From assembly GCA_951804985.1 (NCBI GenBank), contig OX638130.1:99321700-99385699 (forward strand): a stretch of DNA of 64,000 nt, written 5' to 3'. Position 1 is the first letter of the stretch, and each line of letters opens with the position of its first letter. The notes under the pieces were generated by a model, which ran no database searches, was not told the origin of the DNA, and was given only the letters and a program-made list of their open reading frames with translations. Position numbers and translations under genes: made by a program. This DNA comes from Dryomyza anilis (Eukaryota > Arthropoda > Insecta > Diptera > Dryomyzidae). This document shows, one piece after another, positions 12,103-23,050 of this stretch.

Positions 12103-12274
12103 TACTAGAAAATACGATGACATTGCCATTGAGTTTATGAATAGATTTATTTTCTGGTATACTATTAAATGAATCATTGTCCCATTGACCAATTTTAATG
12201 GAATTTGAGGGATTTTTTTCTGGGTGTAGTTAAAAAATACTGTCGTTAAAAAATTGCTATCAAATGTATATCAT

Positions 12275-13060
12275 TATACCCTACACCTATGAGGTACAGG
12301 GTATATTAACTTTGTGCATATATTGTAACACCCCTTAGGAGGCGTGTCCGGTATGGAAAAGTATATATATTCTTGATCAGCATCACTACCCGAGTCCGTT
12401 TAGCCATGTCCGTCTGTCTGTCTGTCTGTCTGTCTGTCTGTATGTCTGTCCGTCTTGCTGTCTTGCTGTCCGAATACAGAATAACTTGAGAAATACTGAT
12501 TAGAATGCGATGAAATTTCGTCTCAATATATTTTAGCCAAAAGTAGGAACTGAGTTTGAAAATGAGCAAAATCGGTCAACGGACACGCCCACCTCCCATA
12601 CAAGTCACTTTTAAATAACTCTTTCGGAACTAATAACTCGAAAAGTATTCAAGGTATAGTTATAAAATTTAAAACGTATTGTTAGAATTCACCTAAAAAT
12701 ATGTGGTCCAAAAATGGGCGTGATCCGCCCACTTTTTTTTTTCATTATATCCCGGGTTTTCATAGTAAAAATTTGATCCGTAAATTATTAAAATCAAATC
12801 TATGAAATATTAGCCTTTCAAAATTTTAAATATAGGCGTGGTCGGCCCAATTATATTTTTCAATTTTTTTTTTAGTTTTTTATACTTTATATAAATTTTT
12901 TAATTTATGGGGATATAAGACGTAAATTTCTGATATATGAATAATATTCTGAGGTTCAGCATAATTAAAAATTTTAAATTAAGGTATACAATTAAATATT
13001 CCTCATTAATATCTCCACCAAAGGTGTAGGGTATTCCATAGTCGGGCCCGACCGACTATA
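12275..13060 (-). mobile_element. mini-me-like element with (GTCT)n tract
   Basis: The element opens TATACCCTACACC and closes AAGGTGTAGGGTAT, an inverted pair. Inside are the core ATATATATTCTTGATCAGCA, the CCATGTCCGTC box and a (GTCT)n microsatellite at about 12408-12440. This layout, a TA-rich stretch plus conserved core plus GTCY tract, is that of the dipteran mini-me elements. Related copies lie at 20557-20806, 30256-30990 and 46530-47192. The family name is from memory; the relationship among the copies is visible in the sequence. Confidence 0.7.
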
Positions 13061-13272
13061 AAAATCCGCCCTATGTGACCTAACTTTCCCAACTCGTTTT
13101 TTATAATTTTCATGATTATTTGATGACAAATTTACATAGAAATTTAATTTATGTTGTGTAGTTTTAGAAATAAATATTTTTAATGATTCCTACTGAAAAA
13201 ATAATTCTGTCATCAAATCATTTTTTTTATTTCAAAGACATTTTTTATGTTTTACAGTTTTTGAAATTAATA

Positions 13273-14450
13273 ACACTACTCAACAGAACGCGGAAAAATT
13301 TCCATGGACATCCCATACATAAACACTAATAACAGACGGAGAAAAATGTTTGCCATAAACATCCCATACATCAATTATATATAATTAGCGGTTGCTGATT
13401 TTGACTGCATACTCAGTTTTTTTTTATTACGTAACATTTTTAAGAAAATTGCTCTCGAACTTTTCAGGCCCTTTTCAGCCTCTTCTTAGAACTAAAAAAA
13501 TACAGTACCTTAAATAACCAGTTTTTCAAAAAACTTTAAATGCAATTTTTCTTTTAATTTTCAAGACTAATTACAATATTTCGATAAGTATTATTATTTT
13601 GATAGTTTTTTAAGATATTTGAATCTAAACTCGAAAAATGTTGATTTTTAAGACTATTTTTGCATGATTTGTTTAGTATTTCGGATCTAATGATAAATAA
13701 GTAAATGATCTATGATTATGCACATCATAGTTCAAAGTAACGATAAAAATTACTAACTTTTTTGTACCGATTGTCAATTTTTAAATATGCTCTACTAACA
13801 CAGTTTCCGTCAAAAACTGTAAAAATTTAAAATGCTTGTATATACTTAAAATACAAATTACTCAAAAATTTTACCCGAATTTTTTCAAAAGCGCTAATTA
13901 ATAGGAAAGAAGCATATAGGAGGGAGGCAATAAGAAAACGTATACTTTAATTTTTACATAAGTCGCATTATTATTATTTTTAAAATGATTATATAAAAGA
14001 GTGCCAAAATTAAATTCTCAGGCAATATTTTAAAAAGTGGATCCATTAGAATAAATTATGTTATTTTGACAGTTAGTTTGGATTATGTTCTAGACCATAA
14101 TCATTTTTTTTTTGTTGCTTTATCATTAATGCTATATAATAAAAATAATTCTCGAAAAAAAATCAATAATTTCCGAGTTTAGAATTAATTATCTTAAAAA
14201 CGTATTGGAATATTAGCATTTATTATTATATTGAAAATTGCGTTTAAGTTTTTTTGTTTAGCTATTTTGCCACATCATTATATTTTTTTATTGTAAGTAG
14301 TTGCTGAGAACGGCTTAAAAATACGATTGCAATTTTCTCAAAAACGTTATGTAATACAAAAAAACTGAGTATGCAGTCAAACTCAGCACCATCGCTTTAT
14401 ATAAATTTAATGTATGGAATGTCCATGGCAAAAATTATGTTGGATAGTGT
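13273..14450. mobile_element. Fold-back element P (~1.18 kb), full copy
   Basis: The left end ACACTACTCAACA...CCATGGACATCCCATACAT pairs with the right end ATGTATGGAATGTCCATGG...TTGGATAGTGT. Further in, GACTGCATACTCAGTTTTTTT (left) faces AAAAAAACTGAGTATGCAGTC (right) and GTAACATTTTTAAGAAAATT faces AATTTTCTCAAAAACGTTATG. Other copies or fragments lie at 20876-20945, 24880-25430 and 28660-28850. No coding capacity. Confidence 0.8.
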
Positions 14451-16930
14451 AATTGTATTTATACACAGATATCAACTCAACATGGCGTATGAGTGTTATT
14501 AATATGCAATTTCTAGAATTAAATGCATCTCACAGAGAATTGTTGTACTCTTAGTTCAAAAACTATGCGGAATTAATGAAGTATTAGTTGTAAGTCACTG
14601 TTTACGATTTAAACCCTATGAGAATGATGATGATGAGAATGACAATGACAAAGTACGACTTTAATTACTATGTATTTTGTGTGTGTTCTACGCTTTGTTT
14701 TCGTTGGATGTGTAGTTGGATTCCTACGAACAGGACCAAAGGACAGACATGTGTACACACAGCTAAAGGCACTGAACCCACACACATTTGCAAACAAAGA
14801 AACAAACACAGACACACGTACAGATTTAAGTGTTATTTAACATTTTCTACATGTGTCGAATTGTTTGTACTGACTGTGAGACTTGCGTCGGCATAAATTA
14901 ACTTGAACAACGTTTGTTTTGTGCCTCTTCACTATAACGTGTGGCGTACGTTATAGTGAAGAATACTGTGTGTGTTTCTTGTGTGCATAAAATATTTTTA
15001 GCTCTAGGTTTTTATGATGTAACTAATAAAACTGCCGGATATAGTGGGTATGTTCAGTACGTTCACTGGATGCAGGTGGAGGCGGTCAACCTCAGTCGAT
15101 TATACACAACGTGGCTCGTTGACTTTCACTAAATTTCATGGCAATAATATGTGTGTGTGTGTCTGTGTGTGTGCTACACAGGCTTCTTTGACTTGAAATA
15201 TTCATGGCATAGCGCAAAAGCTAATTTGTCTACTTTGCAAATATTAAATACAAAAATGTGAAAACTTTTAGTTCACTGACTGACTGGCCATGTGTTTGTA
15301 AATAGTGGCCTAAATAAATAAATTTATTTAGTATTCCATAGACTTTACATAAATGTAAATAAAGCGTTATATTAAATATGTATTTATTTAAATTATTTTT
15401 ATGTTTTTGTTATTATCTCAATTTAGTTTATTTTATTTATTTAAGTTTAAATTATTTTGCTATTTTTAATTTTGTTATTTTTGATATTGATTTAATGTTT
15501 ATTGACAGTGTTCAATTTATTTATATAATTTCATTTATTTTTCTACCTAAATTATAACCATTAAAAAGTACCAATACTTTAACACTTAAAATTGTTTCGC
15601 AGTACTACATATAACAATGTACACAATAAATAACCCAAACGCACGTAGCATAAATAAATTTATTTGGAAAAAAAAATTAAATGGAAAACCATAACAAAAT
15701 AGCAAACACGAAACATGCTTGTCGAAATCCTAAACAGCGTTACTACTCAGGTTGTCATGGCTTTTTGTAAAATATTTCGCACACAATACGAAACAAACTT
15801 TATACGAAAAAAAAATAATAATACAAAAAATAATACTCACACAAGCGGAAATAAATAAATAACTAAATACACAGTAAACATATAAAATGTTCATAAAGAG
15901 TTCAAAATCTATTAATTTTGCTGTATCGGGTTTTGTAAATATATACAATGTAATATTTAGAAAAAATTGTATCACATATGATTTATTATGCATTTTTTGT
16001 AAAATGTGTTACTTATAAATAAACATCGGCATGACTGCACTCGTTTTATCACATACAGTAGTACACAGTACTTTATTGAACACTGCTTGATCATTGCTTG
16101 ATCGACTCATGTAATTGAAAGAGTGTATTATAGAATAAACTCAAAAGATAAAACGAATATTGCACAATACTCAATATAATACAATCGTTTGCTTCAAAAA
16201 AGAAAAAAAAAAGTTGTATGAAAGAGGCTTTGTTTCTAAAATTAAAACCAAAACATTATAAAATGCAGCGAGTGCACTGAGTACAGTACTGACCAATTAT
16301 TGCATTTAGTTTGCTGTTTAATTTTGATGTTTGAACGGTGTGATTTTTCATACCGTGTGATACTTTTTTTCACTTTCTTGGATTTTTTATTAGGACCTAA
16401 AGCTGTGCCATATATTTTAGAAAATGATCAACCTAAAAACCAATAAAATCATCAACGACCTAGAAAATTCAGCATTATAAAAGAAGAAAATCTTGACAAT
16501 AAAAAAAATATATATATTAGGTTGTATACCTAGTGTGACTGAATTTTGTGTTTATATATAAAAATAGTTCTTACATATATGTCCTATAGATATATGTTTT
16601 TATTTCTGTATTAAATAATCGATAATTCAGAAAACTGCCAACGCCTCTATCGGTCAGAGAACGCACTCTTCGGTTGTAAAAGTGGGTATGGTATGAAAGG
16701 GTATTTATTTTTCTATAAGTTAAAATCAATTTCAACGTAAAAGAGCGCAATATTTTTAAAACTCATGGAGATATTAGAACTCAAAGTGAAAAAACCAATT
16801 CACAAATTTTGCCTTTTTTTAATTTTCAGAGGTTTAAAATTTCAAACAAAAAAAAAATATATATTTCTAACAATTATGCCAAATGGTAATATAGAAAACT
16901 TATTGCAACATAGAAAAAAATGTTGTATAT
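14451..16930. other. No gene seen
   Basis: 14480-15300 is GC-balanced and single-copy in the window, with a short (GT)n tract at about 15150-15172 and a perfect hairpin listed separately. 15300-16930 is AT-rich. I found no credible coding exon or RNA gene. Confidence 0.5.
14926..14962. other. Perfect 15-bp hairpin
   Basis: TCTTCACTATAACGT (14926-14940) is followed by the 7-base loop GTGGCGT and the exact reverse complement ACGTTATAGTGAAGA (14948-14962). It lies in single-copy-looking sequence and is not the end of any element I could define. Function unknown. Confidence 0.8.
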
Positions 16931-17889
16931 GGGCCATTCCACACCAAATCGACCAGCGGTTGGAACTCACCTTCTTCGATTTCAATGAAATTTTGGCTAC
17001 TGATAAAGGGTATCGAGACATGCACTAAACATTTTTTATTTATTTTTTCCGACCACTACTTCCAGAGATACAGTGGCTCAAATTTGGAAAAAAAGTGCCA
17101 AAAATCACTTTTGTACTGTTGTTCATATTTAAATATCTCTTGAACTAGAAATGCTAGAAACTCCGTTAATCACTCGTTTTAAAGCTAATAGAACAAGTTT
17201 TTAGAAAAATTAAGTTGTAATTTCCAATTGGTAACATGTGGCCCGTGGTCATTATCCTTGCACTTCCTTAAAAAGGACCCTTTTTAAAATACTAAAAAAA
17301 ATCCTAAGTTTTCGTCAATTTATTATTAATGTTCAATATGGTATTTTGATGGCATCATATTTAAAAAAATTATTTTCTAAATTTTATCAATATTTTTTGT
17401 ATTAAAAAAAATATATTTTTTTCAAAAGTAAAATTTGCAATAGTTTTTCAATGTATTTGTAACTCTAAATTCGAAAATGGCGTCAGTTTCATCAAATTAT
17501 CTCTAGTTTTTGAAATATATACCATTTTTCGAAAATCGTAAAAACTATATGCCAAAATCAATATCTCAAAAACTAGATTGAATATGATAAAACTGACTTC
17601 ATTTTAGAAATCAGAGTTACATATATATTCAGGAATTATTACAACTTTTAGTGTAGAAAAAAAAATTTTTTTCTATTCAAAAAAAAAAAAAATTTTAGAA
17701 AATAATTTTTTAAAATATGATGCCATCAAAATACCATCTTGAAATTTTGTTTGAACATTTATAATAAATTGACGAAAACTAAGGATTTTTTTCAGAATTT
17801 TAAAAAGGGTCCTTTTTAAGGACATCAATTTTGAAGTTCAAGGATAATGACCACGGGCCACATGTTACCAATTGGAAATTACAACTTAA
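16931..17889. mobile_element. Fold-back element F1, right end truncated
   Basis: The left end GGCCATTCCACACCAAATCG is outside the symmetric part. From about 17216 (TTGTAATTTCCAATTGGTAA) to 17889 (TTACCAATTGGAAATTACAA) two ~330-bp arms are imperfect reverse complements. Facing blocks include GGCCCGTGGTCATTATCCTT with its complement, AAAAAGGACCCTTTTTAAAA with its complement, and TATTTTGATGGCATCATATT with its complement. A second copy lies at 27790-28640. Confidence 0.85.
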
Positions 17890-18332
17890 TCAATGTCCAG
17901 AAATATAACCGCGTTCAAATTATTAACTACATTAAAAGATACAGAGTTCCGAACGATGAAAAAGTTTCTGAACCACTGTGCACCTTTCGAACGTCAGAAA
18001 AAAATATATATATTTTTTAAAGATAAAAAGCGTTGAGGTCCCACTTTATATTTTTTAGTGTTGGTGCATTATTGATGTAGTTTTGTGATAGTTAAAAAAA
18101 AAAATTACAAATGATTTGCTGACCACCAAATTATGTTTTGAAACTTTCAGACCATTTTTTCTTATTATGTTTGTATTAGATGTTTTAAAAACGAGTAAAC
18201 TATTATTAAGATGAATTCATTACCTTTAAAATGAGACTAAATTATTCAATATTGAACTTATGGTTCACGTGCTATAGTAATTTATCTGAATGCAAAATGT
18301 TGAATTTCAACGATATTTTTGAATTTATTAAG

Positions 18333-18530
18333 GGGTAGCTCAAGGGTTAGTGCGTTGGACTGCGAGCCGAAAGGTCCCCGGTTCAAGCCTGGACTAGGGC
18401 TAACAACATCTTTTCATAGAAACATTTTTCTATACCGCGCTACCTCTCGCCAGTAAATGGCAAACGTACGAGAGTAAAACCATTGCCTATGAACAGCTCT
18501 CAGCTTGTGTCTTCAATTAAAATTGTATCT
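18333..18530 (+). mobile_element. tRNA-derived SINE (family S1)
   Basis: A tRNA-like head carries a Pol III A box TAGCTCAAGGG (18337-18347) and a B box GGTTCAAGCC (18380-18389). It is followed by a non-tRNA body (TTTCATAGAAACATTTTTCT, ATACCGCGCTACCTCTCG, AAATGGCAAACGTACGAGAG). The same head and body recur on the minus strand at about 34890-35192 and, degraded, at 42620-42826. The shared non-tRNA body makes this a SINE, not a tRNA gene. The 3' end is approximate. Confidence 0.85.
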
Positions 18531-18629
18531 TCAAAAAATATAATATATTTTAATTAAATATTGATTAATTAAACATGTGTCTAATTTATTATTTAGGGAA
18601 TATCATAATATAAAAATATCATCACTGGT

Positions 18630-19225
18630 CATGTAGGACCATAATATGGTTGTATAAAATCGAAATACGATTACTGACAACCTTAGTATGGTTGTACAAA
18701 ATCTGAATATGGTCACTGACAACCATAGTATGGTTGTGTGGAATCATAATAAGGTCACTGACAACCATAGTTTGGTTGTAAGAAATCTGAATATGGCCTC
18801 TGACAACCATAGTATGGTTGTGTGGAATCAAACTATGGTCACTGACAACTATACTATGGTCACTAACAACCATACTATGGTCACTGACAACCATAATATG
18901 GTCACTCACAACCATATTATGGTCACTCACAACCATAGTATGGTCACTGACAACCATACTATGATAACTGACAACCATAGTATGGTCACTGACAACCATT
19001 GTATGGTCACTGACAAACATATTATGGTCTCCGACAACCGTGACCATACACTGACAACCACAGTATGGTTGTGTGAAATCGGCGTATGGTCACTGAGGAC
19101 CATGGTATGGTTGTAGAAAGTCATACTATTGTCACTCAGGATCATATTAGACAAATTATATGATTTCCTACAACCATAACCCCCAATCATAGTATGATGC
19201 CCATCAAATATGATCACCACAACCA
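18630..19225. repeat. 21-bp minisatellite containing a palindromic ACCATAGTATGGT core
   Basis: The unit ATGGTCACTGACAACCATAG plus one base is 21 bp. It is degenerate at the edges and regular at about 18830-19010. Because 21 is a multiple of three and the core is palindromic, both strands stay open and give repeats of the MVVSDH or MVTDNH type. These frames are not treated as genes. Confidence 0.95.
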
Positions 19226-20556
19226 TGTTTTTTCTCTGCGTGTTTTAACATTTTATTCAACCACATAACGGGTAAAATATAATTTATCGATTTATAAACT
19301 CACAAAAACCTCTATAAAAAATCAGTATTCAGTAAATATAACACAACATTTAGCACGAGTAGACTAAAACTCACATTAAATTGTGATCATTTACGAGCAA
19401 TGTCTGCTAATGCATGCAGACAAATTGGCCACATGTTAATAAAAATATCAACAAAAAAATATTATTTTTTAATTTAAATGTCGCAAACACTGCAAAGGTC
19501 ACAATTTTGAGTTGTGCTAAAGAAAAACATGTAAAATATGAATTTTTACATATATATTTTTTTTATTTATCACTTAAGCACTTTGTGCGTACGTCGACAT
19601 TGTTCGTATTTGGTATGCGAGCTGCACCTGTAGCCTGGCTGCTGCCTGCGTACAAAAGTCATTAAATACAAATTGTGGCCATTGTTTTTATTGTGCTCGA
19701 TGCTGTAGCTGCTGTCACAGACGTGGCGAACACAAAAAACCAACAACTATATCAAGTCATTGGCCAGCAGGGAATTTCAACTGCTATGTCCTGCGCAGTA
19801 TCCGCCAGTATCCGCCAGTGCGCGACAGGAATTCACACTAATACGATTTTAATATTTTTCAATATATATATATATTTTTGTGGTTTTTCTTATTTTTTAA
19901 CGCATAATAAACTTTTTATGCGAGTACTCAAATTCCAGAGGATATTTTACTTACAGCACCCAGCAACCTATAAAAATATTTATATGAAATATGCTTAAAG
20001 GATCTATATTTTTTTATTATGTTGTTGTACTTGGCATATTTTGTATATTATTGCGCGAATTTTTAGTAGAAAAAAGAATGCGAAATAACGTTGGCCGCAG
20101 AACTCAAATCGTATCGTCAAGGACTCAAGGTTCTCACAAGATGTTCGTTGTCGTTATTGTTTTTGCAGCTGAAGAATGCAAGTGATTGGTATAATCGATG
20201 GCCAGCTTTTGAGGCCATATGCGGGGTAGACAAAGTTTGCGAATGTGTCGAAAAATATGTTTTGTAGTAAAATTTTATTATATGTTTGATTACACTACTC
20301 CGCAATACGAGAATAAACATATTTTAGGGATATTCAATATAACACTTATATGCTGTTCACTGGCGGTGATTTTCTTTTTAAAAAAATACTGCATTTAAAA
20401 TATAAAAAGAATTTCAAAATAATAATATATTTCGTATATACGTCCAAAAGCAAATGTTTTTCTTTTATCTACATGTGTGTAGTTATTTTTGTATGAAAAA
20501 CAAAAAAAAAAAAAAACTACATTTGTATTTATTTTTACTACATTTTGTATTTATAT
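19226..20556. other. No gene seen
   Basis: 19560-20250 is GC-balanced and single-copy here, with a small direct duplication AGTATCCGCC at about 19798-19818. Open frames lack splice-site support. The final part is an A-rich run. Confidence 0.5.
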
Positions 20557-20806
20557 ACCTCAATTCCTACTTTTGACATATTGAAACGAAGTTTCATCGC
20601 ATTCTGATCAGTATTTCTCCAGTTATCGTATATACGGACAGCAAGACACACGGACAGACCGACGTACATAGCTAGACGGACTCGAATGGTGATGCAGATC
20701 AAGAATATATATACTTATCCATACCGGCTACGCCTCCTAAGGAATGTTACAATATCTGCACAAAGTGAATATATCCTGTTCCTCTTAGGTGTAGGATACA
20801 AATAGC
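20557..20806 (+). mobile_element. mini-me-like element, truncated
   Basis: This contains TGAAACGAAGTTTCATCGCA, an (ACAG)-type stretch, the core TGCAGATCAAGAATATATAT and the end TAGGTGTAGGATA. The order is opposite to the copy at 12275-13060. Confidence 0.75.
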
Positions 20807-20875
20807 CACCTAAGCCTAAATATTCTAATTTACGATTGGAAATTTCCGATAAACGTTACTAATTTGGAAAAATCC

Positions 20876-20945
20876 GAGTATGTAGTCAAAATCAACACCC
20901 GTAAATTATAAAAATTTGATGTATATATCGTCCATTGGAATTGTG
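20876..20945. mobile_element. Fragment of fold-back element P
   Basis: The run GAGTATGTAGTCAAAATCA followed by TTGATGTATATATCGTCCAT matches the right end of the element at 13273-14450 (GAGTATGCAGTCAAACTCA ... ATGTATGGAATGTCCAT). Confidence 0.65.
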
Positions 20946-21896
20946 TAAGGTTTCGCATTACTTATACGATGTTTTTATATGTTCTGCTATATTTTCTTCG
21001 TTACGCTAACTTATAAACTATGCAAATGATGCGGTGTTCTGTCATGTTCCATAACTATTACATTCCAAATTGCACTATTATTTTTATGTTTGAATATATA
21101 TTGTATTTTATACTGTTGCATATAAGTATTCTCAAGAGTGCCTTGAGTTAGAATAAAAGATTATTGAGTGGTGTGTGTCTCTGCACAGAGAGCTTCGTTT
21201 GGCATCGACACTAATGGAATTTGAGAGCATATTGTTTATTATGCTTAGGATAATGTGTTAAAAATAAAAAAACTCATTTTGTCGGTTAAATATTTTAAAG
21301 AAGTAAAATATTTTTTTCTTAAATATATAAATTTTATTCTATAAAAAATCAAATGTTCTTAAAAAAAATATAAATAAAAAAAAATATATATATTTTCCTA
21401 CACAAAGAGAAATATTTTCTTAAATCATGTATTATACGCATAAATTTTGAAAAACTAATTAGATATCCAGTCAAGAATAAATAATCATAATGATTTGGTT
21501 TTTATTCATAATATATGATTATAGTAAAAATCAATTATTATAATTTATTGAATAAAATTATGCGTATGTTTACTCATATTTTATGTACAATACATTCATA
21601 AGTCACGAGTAATTGGAATAGGTCTGTAATACATTTTACAATTTATTATTCATAATTCATGATTAAAATTTCATACTTTTTGCCAAATATACGTAGCCTC
21701 CAGATGGAAAAACAAAATTTCATTTCGAAAATTAATATGCAATAACTAACACACTTTATGAATAAATATTAATAATTTGAATTTTTTATGATTAATAATA
21801 AAATTTGTAAAATTAATGAATTCTATTCATAATAAATTCATAGTGATTTCGAATTTTTTTATCCATAAATTTTGTATTTTTTAGTATTATTATAAC

Positions 21897-22988
21897 TGGC
21901 TGGACCCGTACACGACTCGTGCAAAAATTTTGTGAATGCAATGTTATGGAGCAATTTTATTAATATGAATAACATTTTTATTATTAATATCAGGGACCCG
22001 TGCTTCGCTGTAAACGTTTTTTTATTGGTTCTATAAATATAGTAACCAAAACCAAACTAATTCTCCGCTAAAACAACTTTTCTCATATACAATTCTTTCT
22101 CATACTATGCTTCCCCGTAGAATTCTTCCCAGTAGACTTCTTTCCCGTAGAATTCTTCCCCGTAGAGCTTCTCGCAGTAGAAGTTTTATTGTGGTTAGTT
22201 TTAGTGAGGTGAGTTTTAGTGTGGTGAGTTTTAGAGTGGTGAATTTTAGTGTGGTCAGTTTAAGTGGGTGAATTTGAGTTTGGTGAATTTTAGTGTGGTG
22301 AGTTTTAGTGTGGTGAGTTTTAATGTGGTGAATTTTAGTGTGGTGAATTTTAGGGTGGTGATTTTTAGTGTGGTGATTTTTAGTGTGGTGAATTTTAGTG
22401 TGGTGAAATTTAGTGTGGTGAATTTTGGTGTGGTGAGTTTTAATGTGGTGAGTTTTAGTGTGGTGAGTTTTAGTGTGGTGAGTTTTAGTGTGGACAATTT
22501 GAGTGTGGTGAATTTTAGTGTGGTGAATTTGAGTGTGGTGAATTTTGAGTATGGTGAGTTTTAGTGCGGTGAATTTTAGTGTTTTGAGTTTTAGTGCGGA
22601 CAATTTGAGTGTGGTGAATTTTAGTGTTGTTGATTTTGTTTTTGTTTTCTATCCTTTTTTTATTTTTCTGTTGTTTTTGAGTTATTGCTTAAGTTTTGTT
22701 TTTTGATTTTGTTTTTATTTTTTTTTTGTTGAGTTTTTTGCTACGAACATGAAGTAGCTGGTGAAAGTGCCGAATTATATCGTTTTGAAAGTTTAGGTTG
22801 TATGGGAGGTGCCACGCCCCTTTGTCCAATCCCGCCCATATATAGCCAATGACACCCTCCGGACTCTATTGTATCCTGGTGCAAAATTTCAGTTAAATCA
22901 GTTCAGCGGTTTAGTCGTGATGCTGGAACAAACAGACAGACAGACCGACAGACTGACAGACGTACCAAGAGTCTTATATATATAGATT
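21897..22988 (+). mobile_element. GGACCCG-type element inserted into MITE family T
   Basis: The insertion starts near CTGGCTGGACCCGTACACG and ends AAGAGTCTTATATATATAGA. Near its right end are GGGAGGTGCCACGCCCCTTT, ATCCCGCCCATATATAGCC, a CAGTTCAGCGGTTTAGTCG motif and an (ACAG)n-like tract. A relative with the same start and the same GCCACGCCCC motif lies at 62826-63780. No reading frame is convincing. Class is not assigned; a Helitron-like or other nonautonomous element is possible. Confidence 0.75.
22190..22625. repeat. 15-bp minisatellite, GTGGTGAGTTTTAGT
   Basis: About 28 units with G/A and T/A variants (GTGGTGAATTTTAGT is common). It is the reverse complement of the arrays at 7080-7310 and 7565-7770. 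The long open frames on both strands (HHTKTHHTK, VVSFSVV) follow from the 15-bp period and are not genes. Confidence 0.95.
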
Positions 22989-23050
22989 TATGAATATAAT
23001 TCATAAATAAAATAATTTGAAAAATCATCATTAAAAAATTCTCTCCGTGT

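Larger units (their letters stand above)
11310..12226. mobile_element. MITE with CACCCAGAAAAAA termini, split by a mariner insertion
   Basis: The termini CACCCAGAAAAAATAC (11310) and TTTTTTTCTGGGTG (12226) are flanked by TA (11308-11309, 12227-12228). The MITE sequence is continuous up to CCATTAAATA (11404) and resumes at TACTAGAAAATAC (12103). The uninterrupted join CCATTAAATACTAGAAAATAC is seen in the copy at 925-1121. Confidence 0.9.
21411..23050 (+). mobile_element. MITE family T, interrupted by a second element
   Basis: The termini CACAAAGAGAAATATTTTCT and AAAAAATTCTCTCCGTGTA form an imperfect inverted repeat flanked by TA. The interior (CAAGAATAAATAATCATAAT, GATTTGGTTTTTATTCATAA, GAGTAATTGGAATAGGT) matches the reverse complement of 39411-39820, which is uninterrupted. 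The extra DNA at about 21897-22988 is absent from that copy. Confidence 0.85.

Noticed and set aside
18337..18400. Functional tRNA gene
   Set aside because: The A and B boxes are followed by a body shared with other copies, and acceptor-stem pairing is not evident. The same applies at 30335-30390 and 35132-35190, so these are SINE heads.
18622..19226. Both-strand frames with MVVSDH and MVTDNH repeats
   Set aside because: By-product of a 21-bp unit with a palindromic core; symmetric openness on both strands argues against coding.
22100..22603. 167-codon minus-strand frame of HHTKTHHTK type and the plus-strand VVSF frame
   Set aside because: By-product of the 15-bp minisatellite; the same happens at 7080-7790.
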